NCBI GenBank assembly: GCA_964498075.1
Contig: CAZCGA010000147.1
Location: 1 to 15,071 of the forward strand
Direction of reading: 5' to 3'
From: CAZCGA01 sp964498075
Lineage (GTDB): Bacteria > Desulfobacterota > Binatia > HRBIN30
DNA length: 15,071 bases
Positions 6,520-14,292 of this stretch are shown in pieces. Every line of letters begins with the position of its first letter. Position 1 is the stretch's first letter. The notes under the pieces were generated by a model. The model made no database searches. It saw nothing but the letters and a program-made list of their open reading frames with translations, and was not told the origin of the DNA. Both the position numbers and the translations under genes were made by a program.

Positions 6520-7974
6520 TCACGTGCGCTTCCTGCGCTGCAGGTGCAGCAGGCCGGCAGCCGCGAGCGCCGCGGCGACGGCAATCAGGACGGGCGGTGT
6601 CATCGCCGGAGACGGAATCTTGCACGGCGCGCAGTCTGGATCCTTGCAGTCGATCAATTTGTCGCCGTCATTGTCGATGCCGTCGTTGCAGTTCTCCCTT
6701 TGCCGTGAGGTTGCCGTCGCCGTCGGCGTCCGCGTCGGCGTGCGCGTTGGGGTTACTGTGGGCGACTGCGTCACCGTGCGTGTCTGGGTTGTCGTCGGCG
6801 TTTGACTCGGCGTCAAGGTTTGGCTCGGCGTGGGCGTGGCTGTCCGCGTCGGGGTCTGCGTCGGCGTCGGTGTTTCGGTGGGTGTGTCGGTTGGCGTTCG
6901 GGTTGCGGTTCGCGTCGGCGTCTCGGTCGGCGTGCGCGTTGGTGTCCGGGTGCGCGTCGGCGTCGGTGTATCGTTGAACGAGTCGTTCGTGCCCGCCTGG
7001 TCCGTCGCGAAGTTCCTTCCGGTCGCAGCAACCTTGAATCCAGCGGCACCCGCGCCAAAGCCGGCGGCGCCGTCCTGCTGCGCAACGAAGACGATGAGCT
7101 GGCACGTGCTCGGTGAGCTGCTGCAGTTTCCCTGCAGCAGGAAACCATCGCGCGTGGTCTGCGTGTTGCCCACCGTATGCGGGTTGCTTCCGCCCGCAAG
7201 GTTTCCCACGGTACTGTTGTTGGTGTCGTCCAGGGTTGCTGTCTGGCAATCCTGTTCGCCGAGGCTGGGGGAGGACTGCACGAACGTCGGGGAGGCATTG
7301 CAGGCAGCCGGTTGCGTCGAGGGAAACACCATCGCGGCGCCCATGCACGTCCCACTCGGCACCGAGCGCATCAGTGTCGGGTCGCTGACCGTCCCGGTAC
7401 CCACGTCCGCCGCCGCCGGTACGGCGGTCGCGATCGTTCCCACCCCGGAATCTGCGCTGTGTACATCGACGAGGGGCACGGTGGCGAATGCTGGGTCGGC
7501 GCTCACCGTGCTGCCGTCCGGCAAGGTGAGCTGGCCCATCCCGCCGGCGGCGCTCGATACAAAGTTCGCGCAGGTCACGGAGTTGTTTGTGAACCCACTC
7601 AACACGGTGGTGCGCATCCGATTCGGCAGCAGGATCGAGCTGCCACCCTGCCCGAGCACGCCGACCGCGAGGGCGGTCAACACGCCGTCCGACGGCGGCG
7701 ATTCGGTGCACAGAGATGAGTTCCCACTGGTCAGGGCGACGCTGGTGATCTGAGTTCCCACGGAACTGACCGTACCGCGGATGATGAAGTAGACGTGGTT
7801 GTCCTGCGACCTGCAAGCGACCCCACCGATTGCCGCGGCTGGCCGGGGATTGAGCATGGTCACGAACAGGGCCAGCAGAAGGACGAGCGCGCCGGGTCGC
7901 CCGATGGTCGGTCGCCACGCAGCGCTCTCGTGGATCAGGCTCACGCCCTCGAGTCGCTTCGTTTGGCTTCGCAC
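6520..7974 (-). CDS. Secreted or surface-anchored protein with Thr-Pro repeat stalk
   Basis: About 484 residues. The N terminus has an export signal (hydrophobic ALVLLLALFVTML, then RPAAA before IGG). A Ser/Thr/Gly-rich domain of about 280 residues follows, with scattered Cys, of no family I recognise. Then come about 87 residues of alternating Thr-Pro/Thr-Arg/Thr-Glu repeats, a Cys-bounded acidic motif CNDGIDNDGDKLIDC of the kind seen in secreted Ca-binding repeats of delta-proteobacteria-like genomes, and finally a hydrophobic stretch (VLIAVAAALAAAGLL) with basic tail HLQRRKRT. That end resembles a C-terminal sorting or anchor signal. The start is uncertain: GTG at 7974 is preferred for the AGGAAGG ahead of it, with GTG at 8046 or 7944 as alternatives and no suitable ATG. 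It is monocistronic, between the convergent dehydrogenase and the GFA gene. Confidence 0.75.
   Translation of the reverse strand: MRSQTKRLEGVSLIHESAAWRPTIGRPGALVLLLALFVTMLNPRPAAAIGGVACRSQDNHVYFIIRGTVSSVGTQITSVALTSGNSSLCTESPPSDGVLTALAVGVLGQGGSSILLPNRMRTTVLSGFTNNSVTCANFVSSAAGGMGQLTLPDGSTVSADPAFATVPLVDVHSADSGVGTIATAVPAAADVGTGTVSDPTLMRSVPSGTCMGAAMVFPSTQPAACNASPTFVQSSPSLGEQDCQTATLDDTNNSTVGNLAGGSNPHTVGNTQTTRDGFLLQGNCSSSPSTCQLIVFVAQQDGAAGFGAGAAGFKVAATGRNFATDQAGTNDSFNDTPTPTRTRTPTRTPTETPTRTATRTPTDTPTETPTPTQTPTRTATPTPSQTLTPSQTPTTTQTRTVTQSPTVTPTRTPTRTPTATATSRQRENCNDGIDNDGDKLIDCKDPDCAPCKIPSPAMTPPVLIAVAAALAAAGLLHLQRRKRT
6709..6969 (-). repeat. In-frame hexanucleotide-like repeat encoding the Thr-Pro stalk
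   Basis: A degenerate 6-base period (on the plus strand built of gtcggc, gtccgc, gttggc variants) codes for about 87 residues of TPTRTPT-like sequence. The third bases vary, so the tract is old or maintained by selection on protein rather than a recent expansion. Shadow open frames on both strands in this region come from the repeat and are not genes. Confidence 0.85.
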
Positions 7975-8107
7975 CTTCCACCTTCCTCTCCCCCGTTTCG
8001 ATCCACCCTCCTGCCACCAAAACCCGCTCGGCTTCGGGGGAGGCACTCATATACCACGCTCGCCACGCGTCGCCTACCGATCTGTGTTTAGACGTTCACT
8101 CCACGGC

Positions 8108-8530
8108 TCATAGCGGTTCCAGGCCCGTCTTGCCGCCGAGGCGCGGGAGCGTGTCGGCGACCTCTACCCAGGAAGCCCGGTCGTCGAAGTAGATGTGGAG
8201 CTGCGGGGCGCGATCAATCTCGCCGTGCATGTTGGCCAGCACGATGTCCATTTGGCCCGGATGATTGGTCGATTCGCAGAAGAGCGTGCTGCCACAAGTC
8301 CCGCAGAAGCTGCGCGTGCCGTAATCCGAGGAACGATAGCGCAGCAGCCGGTCGTCGCCGGCGGTGACCTTGAACCGTTCGTAGGGAACGGCGAACCAGG
8401 TCACGTAGCCGGCGCCGTGGGCGCGGCGGCACATGGAACAGTGGCAGTGTCCGCAAAACAACGTCGGCGGCTCGATCTCGAATCGGACCGCCCCACAAAA
8501 ACAACTCCCCGCTACCGAACTCGATGGCAT
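8108..8530 (-). CDS. GFA/CENP-V family zinc-binding protein
   Basis: A 140-residue protein of the family named for glutathione-dependent formaldehyde-activating enzyme. Zinc ligands are visible: Cys10 and Cys12 (GSCFCGAVRF), Cys26, Cys29, Cys31 and Cys34 (CGHCHCSMC), and Cys76, Cys79 and Cys85 (FCGTCGSTLFC). Length and order match the family. The Gfa of Paracoccus was proposed to help formaldehyde react with glutathione, but most members have no proven reaction, so no substrate is claimed. The ATG at 8530 has GGAGGG 6 bases upstream (8537-8542). It is divergent from the CDGSH/peroxiredoxin pair, across 141 bases. Confidence 0.9.
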   Translation of the reverse strand: MPSSSVAGSCFCGAVRFEIEPPTLFCGHCHCSMCRRAHGAGYVTWFAVPYERFKVTAGDDRLLRYRSSDYGTRSFCGTCGSTLFCESTNHPGQMDIVLANMHGEIDRAPQLHIYFDDRASWVEVADTLPRLGGKTGLEPL

Positions 8531-8671
8531 GTCGTTCCCTCCGGGGCACAGGGGTCTGCGCCGACCTGGTGCTCCTCATGTATCAGCTGGACGAGGGGCC
8601 GGGAAAGTCTTGCACTCGACGTCGCCAGGCACTACGAGTGGGCGCACCTGGAGCTCGACAAGGAGGTTGCA

Positions 8672-8875
8672 ATGGCAGACGTGCGGATCAAGACCTTGAA
8701 GAACGGCCCTTACGAGGTGAAAGGGGCGATACAGCTGGTCGATGCAAAACGGGAAGGGTTCAAGTTGACGGAAGACCCGATCTATCTGTGTCGTTGCGGC
8801 CACTCGGCGACCAAGCCGTTCTGCGACGGCACGCACGAGAAGATCGGCTTCACGTCGGAAGAACCGGCGCGTTGA
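8672..8875 (+). CDS. Small CDGSH iron-sulfur domain protein
   Basis: A 67-residue protein with the complete CDGSH signature: Cys40-x-Cys42, then Cys51, and His55 in CDGTH. These residues hold a [2Fe-2S] cluster with three Cys and one His ligand, a redox- and pH-sensitive centre in this family. There is no signal peptide or membrane segment, so it is probably cytoplasmic. The ATG at 8672 is chosen because AGGAGG (8661-8666) lies 5 bases upstream and the protein aligns from there; a longer open frame reaches back to about 8195 but overlaps the GFA gene on the other strand. The peroxiredoxin gene follows after 66 bases on the same strand, which suggests co-transcription and a redox role. Confidence 0.9.
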   Translation: MADVRIKTLKNGPYEVKGAIQLVDAKREGFKLTEDPIYLCRCGHSATKPFCDGTHEKIGFTSEEPAR

Positions 8876-8941
8876 TGTTGATCCCGGCGCCTTCTGCAGG
8901 TAAACAGGTGCCATCAACGATCAACCGAAGGAGGAAACAGC

Positions 8942-9427
8942 ATGGCCATCAAAGCTGGTGAGAGCCTTCCCGCCGACATCAAGTTGAAGGAGATGGGCGA
9001 AGGGGGGCCGAAAGACATCACCGTCGGCGACATCTGCAAGGGCAAGAAGGTCGTCTTCTTTGCCGTACCTGGGGCGTTCACACCAACCTGTTCGATGAAA
9101 CACCTGCCGGGCTTTCTCGAGCAGGCGGGTGCGATCAAGACCAAGGGCGTCGATGAGATCGTCTGCCTGTCGGTCAACGACGCGTTCGTGATGGGCGCCT
9201 GGGGCAAGGCCAATAGCGCCGGCGGCAAGGTCCGCATGCTCGCCGACGGCAACGGCGACTTCACCAAGGCCGTCGGATTGACGCTGGATGCCAGCGGCTT
9301 CGGCATGGGGACGCGCTCGCAACGCTACGCGATGATCGTCAAGGACGGCAAGGTCCAGGAGCTGCTGGTCGAGCCGGGACCCGGGCTCAACGTGTCGAGC
9401 GCCGAGTCGGTGCTCAGCAAGCTCTGA
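8942..9427 (+). CDS. Peroxiredoxin, Prx5-like (redoxin domain)
   Basis: A 161-residue thiol peroxidase that reduces hydrogen peroxide and organic hydroperoxides. The active site is PGAFTPTCS with peroxidatic Cys50; Thr47 belongs to the same motif and Arg128 (GTRSQRYAMI) is the expected partner arginine. Cys75 (DEIVCLSVND) is the only other clear candidate for a disulfide partner besides Cys32, and no fused glutaredoxin domain is present. The length fits the single-domain Prx5 group. AGGAGG (8929-8934) lies 7 bases before the ATG. It lies 66 bases downstream of the CDGSH gene and converges with the lytic transglycosylase gene. It is probably cytoplasmic, since no signal peptide is seen. Confidence 0.92.
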   Translation: MAIKAGESLPADIKLKEMGEGGPKDITVGDICKGKKVVFFAVPGAFTPTCSMKHLPGFLEQAGAIKTKGVDEIVCLSVNDAFVMGAWGKANSAGGKVRMLADGNGDFTKAVGLTLDASGFGMGTRSQRYAMIVKDGKVQELLVEPGPGLNVSSAESVLSKL

Positions 9428-9468
9428 TCGTCACTGGGCACCGCAGTTGAGGCGGCGCGACGGCGCGC

Positions 9469-10863
9469 TCAACCGGTGGGAATGAGGAGGTTCTGACCGG
9501 CGCGCAGCCACCCGGTGTTGCGCAGGTTGTTGCTGCGCTTGATGGCGGCAACGGTGGTGCCGTACTGCTTGGCGATCGCCACCAACGTCTGCCCCCGCTT
9601 CACCCGGTGCGTGATGTACAGCGCGCGTTGCGTGCTGTGCTTCTCGCCCGCGGGCAGGCTGGCGTAGCGGGTGCCGAAGTCGCTGGCCGTACCCGCCGGT
9701 ACGCGTACGCGGTACCCCTTGGGGATGTGCAGCTTCCCCGCGATCACCTCGCGCGCCAGGGCGGGATTGAGGTCTGCCAGCGAGTCCTCATCGGTGCTCG
9801 TTGCACGCGCCAGGGCCTTGAAGCTGACGTAGTCGGGGACGACGACGCTGTCCGTCTTGACCGGCTGGTGAGCGTAGAGCCCGCCGAAGTACTCGTCGAA
9901 GTGGCGTTCAACCTCCAGGGCGGCGAGGAACTCGGCGTAAAAGTTCCGTGATGCGAACTTGAACGCCGGCCCGTGATAGTGCCGGATGATCTTGACGAGG
10001 TCGGACGATCCGACGGTGGCGACGGCGTGCGCCACGCCGGCACGGCCGTGGTTGTACGCGGTGATCGCCAGCGGCCAGTTGCCGAGCAGGTTGTAGTTCG
10101 CCTTCAGATACTGGGCCGCGCCCGTGGTGGACACGATGGGGTCGCGCCGCTCGTCGACGGCGTAGTCGATGCGCATGTAGAGACGGCCGGTGGCCGGCAT
10201 GAACTGCCAGATGCCGGCTGCGCCTGCCTTGGAGTACGCGCGCACGTTGAAGCACGACTCCACCAGGGGCAGGCGCGTCAACTCGACCGGCAGGCCCTCT
10301 TGCCGGAAGATCGCCTCCATCTCCGGCAGGTAGCGGCGCGAGACCTCTACGCCGCCGGCGAAGCGTTCACGCAACCCGGCTTGCCCGCGGATGCGATCCT
10401 CGGCTGCGGCGTGCAGGAACTTCGACGCTTCCTTGACATTGGTAAACAGGCTCCATATTTTCCGCTCCTCGCTCGAAAGCTCCGGCGGATTGGGCCCAAG
10501 TTGATGCAGGCGTATCAGAATTGCACGCACGCGTTCCTTCTCGCTCCGCACCTTCTCCTTCGCGTAAGCGTCGATGTCGGCGTCGCTGAAGCCGCCGTCG
10601 CCCAGCGGTCGGAAGTCGAGCACCTCATAGACACGGTCGAGATGCAGCGTGTCGTGAATCACCACTTGCCGGGTTGAGTAGGTTGCGAAGATGTCTTTCC
10701 AAAACTTGAACGGGGTCTTCAGACCGGGAAGGACAGGAAGCGGCGATTCGCGCGCCGCGGCCTGCGGCGCTCCGCCCGGCACGTTGCCCGCTGCCGCGCC
10801 GGTTGCGCCGACCAACGCGCCGAGCATTGCCAATACCAACAGCCACACCATACTCGGCTTCAC
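9469..10863 (-). CDS. Membrane-associated lytic transglycosylase with LysM (MltD-like)
   Basis: A 464-residue periplasmic enzyme that cleaves the MurNAc-GlcNAc bond of peptidoglycan, leaving 1,6-anhydro ends. Residues 1-26 are a signal peptide (VWLLVLAMLGALVGA) without a clear lipobox Cys. The transglycosylase (SLT) domain spans about 178-325, with catalytic Glu202 in PLVESCFN, AGAAGIWQFMPATGR (213-227) and AITAYNHG (266-273), all typical of MltD-type family 1 enzymes. A weak LysM-like segment lies at about 342-390 and a clear C-terminal LysM at 417-463 (HRVKRGQTLVAIAKQYG), which binds glycan. The start is taken as GTG at 10863 because GGGGAG (10873-10878) is 9 bases upstream; ATG at 10851 is the alternative. 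It is divergent from the ABC importer genes. Confidence 0.9.
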   Translation of the reverse strand: MKPSMVWLLVLAMLGALVGATGAAAGNVPGGAPQAAARESPLPVLPGLKTPFKFWKDIFATYSTRQVVIHDTLHLDRVYEVLDFRPLGDGGFSDADIDAYAKEKVRSEKERVRAILIRLHQLGPNPPELSSEERKIWSLFTNVKEASKFLHAAAEDRIRGQAGLRERFAGGVEVSRRYLPEMEAIFRQEGLPVELTRLPLVESCFNVRAYSKAGAAGIWQFMPATGRLYMRIDYAVDERRDPIVSTTGAAQYLKANYNLLGNWPLAITAYNHGRAGVAHAVATVGSSDLVKIIRHYHGPAFKFASRNFYAEFLAALEVERHFDEYFGGLYAHQPVKTDSVVVPDYVSFKALARATSTDEDSLADLNPALAREVIAGKLHIPKGYRVRVPAGTASDFGTRYASLPAGEKHSTQRALYITHRVKRGQTLVAIAKQYGTTVAAIKRSNNLRNTGWLRAGQNLLIPTG

Positions 10864-10977
10864 GCTGCGCCACTCCCCGTAGATGACCCGTTTGCTGATA
10901 CGTGTCGGATGACAACCTCACGCATCGGCGTCCGCTCGCTGTCTCCGACGCTAGCAGAGGCAGCGGAAAACTGTCAA

Positions 10978-11007
10978 GAAATTTCCCCCACAGAAATTTC
11001 CCCCACA
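10978..11007 (+). repeat. Perfect 15-bp tandem duplication at the start of the binding-protein gene
   Basis: GAAATTTCCCCCACA occurs twice back to back (10978-10992 and 10993-11007). The last A of the second copy is the first base of the ATG of the binding-protein gene. The duplicated sequence is pyrimidine-rich where a ribosome-binding site would be expected. Confidence 0.97.
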
Positions 11008-12539
11008 TGCGACTGATCGCCTTGCTGCTGGGCGTGAGCTGGATCATCGCCGGGTGTACGTCGGCGCCACCACTGCCTCCCGGTTACATCGCGGTGGGAT
11101 TGGACAATGGACCGATCACGCTCGACCCGCGCTTCGCCACCGACGCCACGGCCAGCCAAGTCGGCGATCTGCTCTTCGATGGGCTGACGCGGCTCGACGA
11201 GCAATCCCGCCGGCAGCCGCAGCTGGCGGCGTCGTGGGACGCGCCGGACGCCCAGACCTACGTGTTTCACCTCAATGCGGGCTTCTCGTTTGCGAATGGC
11301 CAGCCGGTCACCGCGGCCGACGTGAAGGCGACGTACGATGCCGTACGCGACCCGCAAGCTCGGTCGCCGAAACAGCAGGCGCTCGAGCCCATTGAGGCGA
11401 TCGAGGTGATTGATCCGCTGACGGTACGCTTCCGCTTACGGCACCCCTTCGCCCCGTTTCTCGCCGAGTCCGGCCTCGGTATCCTGCCGGCGCAACAGAT
11501 CGCTACCGCGCCGACCCGCCCGCTGGAGCTACCGTCCGGGTCGGGACCGTTTCGGCTTCGCGAGTTCATCCCCGACGAGAAAGTGGTCCTCGCCCGCAAC
11601 AGCACGTATCCGCTGGGCGGCCCACGGTTGGCCGGTGTCGTGTTCACGGTGGTCCCCGACGCCGTGTCCCGACTGCTCGAGCTCCGGCGCGGCACGCTCG
11701 ATCTGGTCCAGAACAGCATCGAGCCGGATTCGCTCGACTGGCTCCGCAAGCAGCCGCAGCTCACCGTGGTGACCAGTGCCGGCACGACGTTCCAGTATCT
11801 CGGCATCAACCTGCGCGCGCCGCCGCTGTCGGACGTGCGTGTGCGCCGGGCCATTGCCCATGCCATCGATCGCGACGCCATCGTCAACACCATTCTCAAA
11901 GGTCTGGCGATGCCGGCGACCGGCTTGCTTCCGCCCACGCATTGGGCGTACAGCGCCAACGTGCCGGCCTACGCCTATAACCCGAAGCGCGCCAAAGCCT
12001 TGCTCGACCAAGCCGGGTACCAGGACCCCGATGGCGACGGGCCGGCGCTCCGCTTCCGGCTGTCGTACAAGACCACAACCGTCGAGTTGCGGCGGCGCAT
12101 CGCGGAAGTCTTGCAGGAGCAGCTGGCCCAAGTGGGCGTCGGGATCGACGTCCGCAACTACGAGTGGGCGACCTTCTACAACGACATCAAGCGCGGCGAC
12201 TTCCAGCTCTACTCGTTGGCATGGGTGGGCATCGAGGACCCGGACATCTACTACCTCACGTGCCATTCGTCGCAGGCGCCGCCGCAGGGCAGCAACCGCG
12301 GCGCCTTCCACGAGGAGACGATCGACCAGCTGACGGAAGCGGCGCGCCGGACGTTGGACCCGGACGAACGCCGGCGTCTCTACGCCGAGGTGCAGCACCG
12401 GCTCGGGCAGCTGCTTCCTGTCATCCCGCTGTGGTGGACCACCAACGTGGCCGCGATGAACCGGCGGCTCAACGGCTATGAGATCCGGCCGAACGGCAGC
12501 TACGTGTCCCTCAAGGACGCGTGGATCGAGGAGCACTAG
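11007..12539 (+). CDS. ABC importer substrate-binding lipoprotein, peptide type (SBP_bac_5)
   Basis: A 510-residue family-5 extracytoplasmic binding protein, the class that delivers oligopeptides, nickel or similar ligands to OppBC/DppBC-type permeases. Residues 1-17 form a lipoprotein signal with lipobox IIAGC and Cys17 as the lipidated residue. Family features include ITLDPRFATDA near the start of the mature protein, FHLNAGFSFANGQPVTAADV, the hinge-region VRRAIAHAIDRDAIV and a C-terminal LPVIPLWW. The ATG at 11007 is chosen from the signal peptide. No Shine-Dalgarno sequence precedes it, because a pyrimidine-rich tandem duplication fills that space; the frame stays open back to a GTG at 10902, also without a site. 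Two permease genes follow, the first after 8 bases. The ligand cannot be told. Confidence 0.9.
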   Translation: MRLIALLLGVSWIIAGCTSAPPLPPGYIAVGLDNGPITLDPRFATDATASQVGDLLFDGLTRLDEQSRRQPQLAASWDAPDAQTYVFHLNAGFSFANGQPVTAADVKATYDAVRDPQARSPKQQALEPIEAIEVIDPLTVRFRLRHPFAPFLAESGLGILPAQQIATAPTRPLELPSGSGPFRLREFIPDEKVVLARNSTYPLGGPRLAGVVFTVVPDAVSRLLELRRGTLDLVQNSIEPDSLDWLRKQPQLTVVTSAGTTFQYLGINLRAPPLSDVRVRRAIAHAIDRDAIVNTILKGLAMPATGLLPPTHWAYSANVPAYAYNPKRAKALLDQAGYQDPDGDGPALRFRLSYKTTTVELRRRIAEVLQEQLAQVGVGIDVRNYEWATFYNDIKRGDFQLYSLAWVGIEDPDIYYLTCHSSQAPPQGSNRGAFHEETIDQLTEAARRTLDPDERRRLYAEVQHRLGQLLPVIPLWWTTNVAAMNRRLNGYEIRPNGSYVSLKDAWIEEH

Positions 12540-12547
12540 ACGGTCTG

Positions 12548-13471
12548 ATGCGCCGCTACCTGCTCCAGCGCGTGCTGCTCGCGGTGCCGACGGTGCTCGG
12601 CGTCGTCACGCTGGTGTTTCTGCTCATTCACCTGACCCCCGGTGATCCCGTGGACGTCATGCTGGGGGAGACTGCGCGGGCAGCCGACAAGGTTCGCCTG
12701 CGGCACCAGTTGGGTCTCGACCGACCCCTGCCGATCCAGTACCTGCGCTACCTCAGCCACCTCGCCCGTGGGAATTTCGGTCGCTCCTTGCACAGCGGCC
12801 GCCCGGTACGGCGCATGATCGTGGCGCGCTACCCCGCCACGTTGGAGCTCGCCGCCGCGGCGCTGGTGGTTGCGCTGTTGATCGCCGTCCCCCTCGGCGT
12901 CTTCGCCGCCGCGCGCGCACACTCGTCACTGGACACCGCCTGCCGCGGTGTGGCGCTCTTCGGCACCTCCGTACCCAACTTCTATCTCGGCCCGATGCTC
13001 GTCCTCATCTTCTCCATCGGGCTGGAGTGGACGCCGGTGTCGGGCCGCGGTGGTCTGGCGTCGCTGGCGCTGCCGGCGCTCACCTTGGGCGTCGGCATGG
13101 CCGCGATACTGACCCGTCTGCTGCGGGCAACGCTGCTCGAGCGGCTGAGCGACGACTACATCCGGACGGCGCGTGCGAAAGGGGCCGGCCCGCTGCGCGT
13201 GCTGTTGCGCCATGCCTTACGCAATGCGGTGCTGCCCGTCGTCACCGTGCTCGGTCTACAAGCCGGAGCGCTACTGGCCGGGACGATCATCACCGAGACG
13301 ATTTTCGCCTGGCCCGGCATCGGGCGGCTCACCTTGCTAGCCATCCAGACGCGCGACTACCCGCTGGTGCAAGGCTGCGTCCTGGCGATCGCCCTCAGCT
13401 ACGTGACGATCAACCTGGGCACCGACTTGCTCTACGCGGTCATCGACCCACGGCAATGCGCACATTCATGA
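12548..13471 (+). CDS. ABC importer permease, OppB/DppB type
   Basis: A 307-residue inner-membrane permease with about six transmembrane helices, starting with MRRYLLQRVLLAVPTVLGVV, as usual for this family, then LLIHLTPGDPV and the periplasmic GLDRPLPIQYLRYL. The cytoplasmic EAA loop that contacts the ATPase is at about 203-231 (YIRTARAKGAGPLRVLLRHA). It pairs with the next gene's product to form the channel. The ATG at 12548 is 8 bases after the stop of the binding-protein gene; an earlier in-frame ATG at 12521 would overlap that gene and lacks family support. Its TGA overlaps the ATG of the next gene in ATGA (13468-13471), a sign of coupled translation. Confidence 0.93.
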   Translation: MRRYLLQRVLLAVPTVLGVVTLVFLLIHLTPGDPVDVMLGETARAADKVRLRHQLGLDRPLPIQYLRYLSHLARGNFGRSLHSGRPVRRMIVARYPATLELAAAALVVALLIAVPLGVFAAARAHSSLDTACRGVALFGTSVPNFYLGPMLVLIFSIGLEWTPVSGRGGLASLALPALTLGVGMAAILTRLLRATLLERLSDDYIRTARAKGAGPLRVLLRHALRNAVLPVVTVLGLQAGALLAGTIITETIFAWPGIGRLTLLAIQTRDYPLVQGCVLAIALSYVTINLGTDLLYAVIDPRQCAHS

Positions 13472-14292
13472 CCCGCATCCTGTCGGATCGCGAGGCGGCC
13501 GTCGGGCTGATCATCGTCGTGCTGTTCGTTGGGGTGGCGGTACTCGCTCCGGCGCTGGCGCCGCAAAGCCCCACCACCCAGAATCTCAGCGAAGACTTGC
13601 AACCACCGCGGGCCGATCACCCGTTCGGCCAGGACAAGCTGGGTCGCGACGTGCTGAGCCGTGTCATCTACGGGGCCCGCGTCTCTTTGCTGGTTGGGGT
13701 GGTGGTCGTCGGCGTGTCGGTGCTGTTGGGGCTCGCGGTTGGGGCGTTGGCGGGCTACACGGGCGGGCGGGCGGACGAGCTGCTGATGCGCGGCGTCGAC
13801 GTGCTGCTGGCGTTTCCCGGTATCCTCCTGGCCATCGCGCTGTCCGCTGTGCTCGGTCCATCGTTACGCAACGTGCTGCTCGCATTGTGTGCCATCGGGT
13901 GGACGGGATACGCGCGTCTAGTGCGTGCGGAGGTGCGGACCTGGCGCGAGCGGGAGTTTGTGAGCGCCGCCGTCGCGCTCGGCGCGGGCCCGTGGCGCAT
14001 CGTGTCGATGCACATCGTTCCGCAGTTGCTCACCCCGCTGAGCGTGCAGGCCACCTTCGGCATGGCGGGCGCGATCGCCGCCGAGGCGAGCTTGAGCTTC
14101 CTCGGCCTCAGTGTGCAGCCGCCGACCGCCTCGTGGGGTGCGATGGTCAACGAAGGGCGGTCGTTTCTGCTCGTGGCACCGCACGTCGCGTTCTTTCCCG
14201 GGCTGGCGATCATGCTGGCCGTGCTGGGCCTCAACTTCCTCGGCGACGGCCTGCGCGATGCCCTGGACGTGCGTGGAAACAGTGACGAGTGA
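13468..14292 (+). CDS. ABC importer permease, OppC/DppC type
   Basis: A 274-residue inner-membrane permease. It shows the OppC N-terminal helix (AAVGLIIVVLFVGVAVLAP), the periplasmic motif HPFGQDKLGRDVLSRVIYGA (51-70), several further helices and the EAA loop at about 164-190 (FVSAAVALGAGPWRIVSMHI), ending FLGDGLRDALD. The start at 13468 is preferred because it forms the ATGA overlap with the upstream permease; an in-frame ATG at 13456 is possible. The usual partners, two ATPase genes of the OppD/OppF type, do not follow: the next 436 bases hold no recognised gene and then a cyclase begins. The importer must therefore use ATPases encoded elsewhere, if it works. Confidence 0.93.
   Translation: MTRILSDREAAVGLIIVVLFVGVAVLAPALAPQSPTTQNLSEDLQPPRADHPFGQDKLGRDVLSRVIYGARVSLLVGVVVVGVSVLLGLAVGALAGYTGGRADELLMRGVDVLLAFPGILLAIALSAVLGPSLRNVLLALCAIGWTGYARLVRAEVRTWREREFVSAAVALGAGPWRIVSMHIVPQLLTPLSVQATFGMAGAIAAEASLSFLGLSVQPPTASWGAMVNEGRSFLLVAPHVAFFPGLAIMLAVLGLNFLGDGLRDALDVRGNSDE

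Noticed and set aside
6700..7753. Long open frames on the plus strand with Val/Gly-rich repeats across the Thr-Pro tract
   Set aside because: They are the mirror of the hexanucleotide-like repeat and lack starts with ribosome sites; the minus-strand frame has the signal peptide, Cys motif and membrane tail.
8195..8671. Extension of the CDGSH protein to a start at 8195
   Set aside because: It would overlap the GFA gene on the other strand, and AGGAGG directly precedes the ATG at 8672.
9428..9468. Possible bidirectional terminator between the peroxiredoxin and transglycosylase genes
   Set aside because: Only a 4-bp stem (ccgc/gcgg) is visible and there is no T tract.
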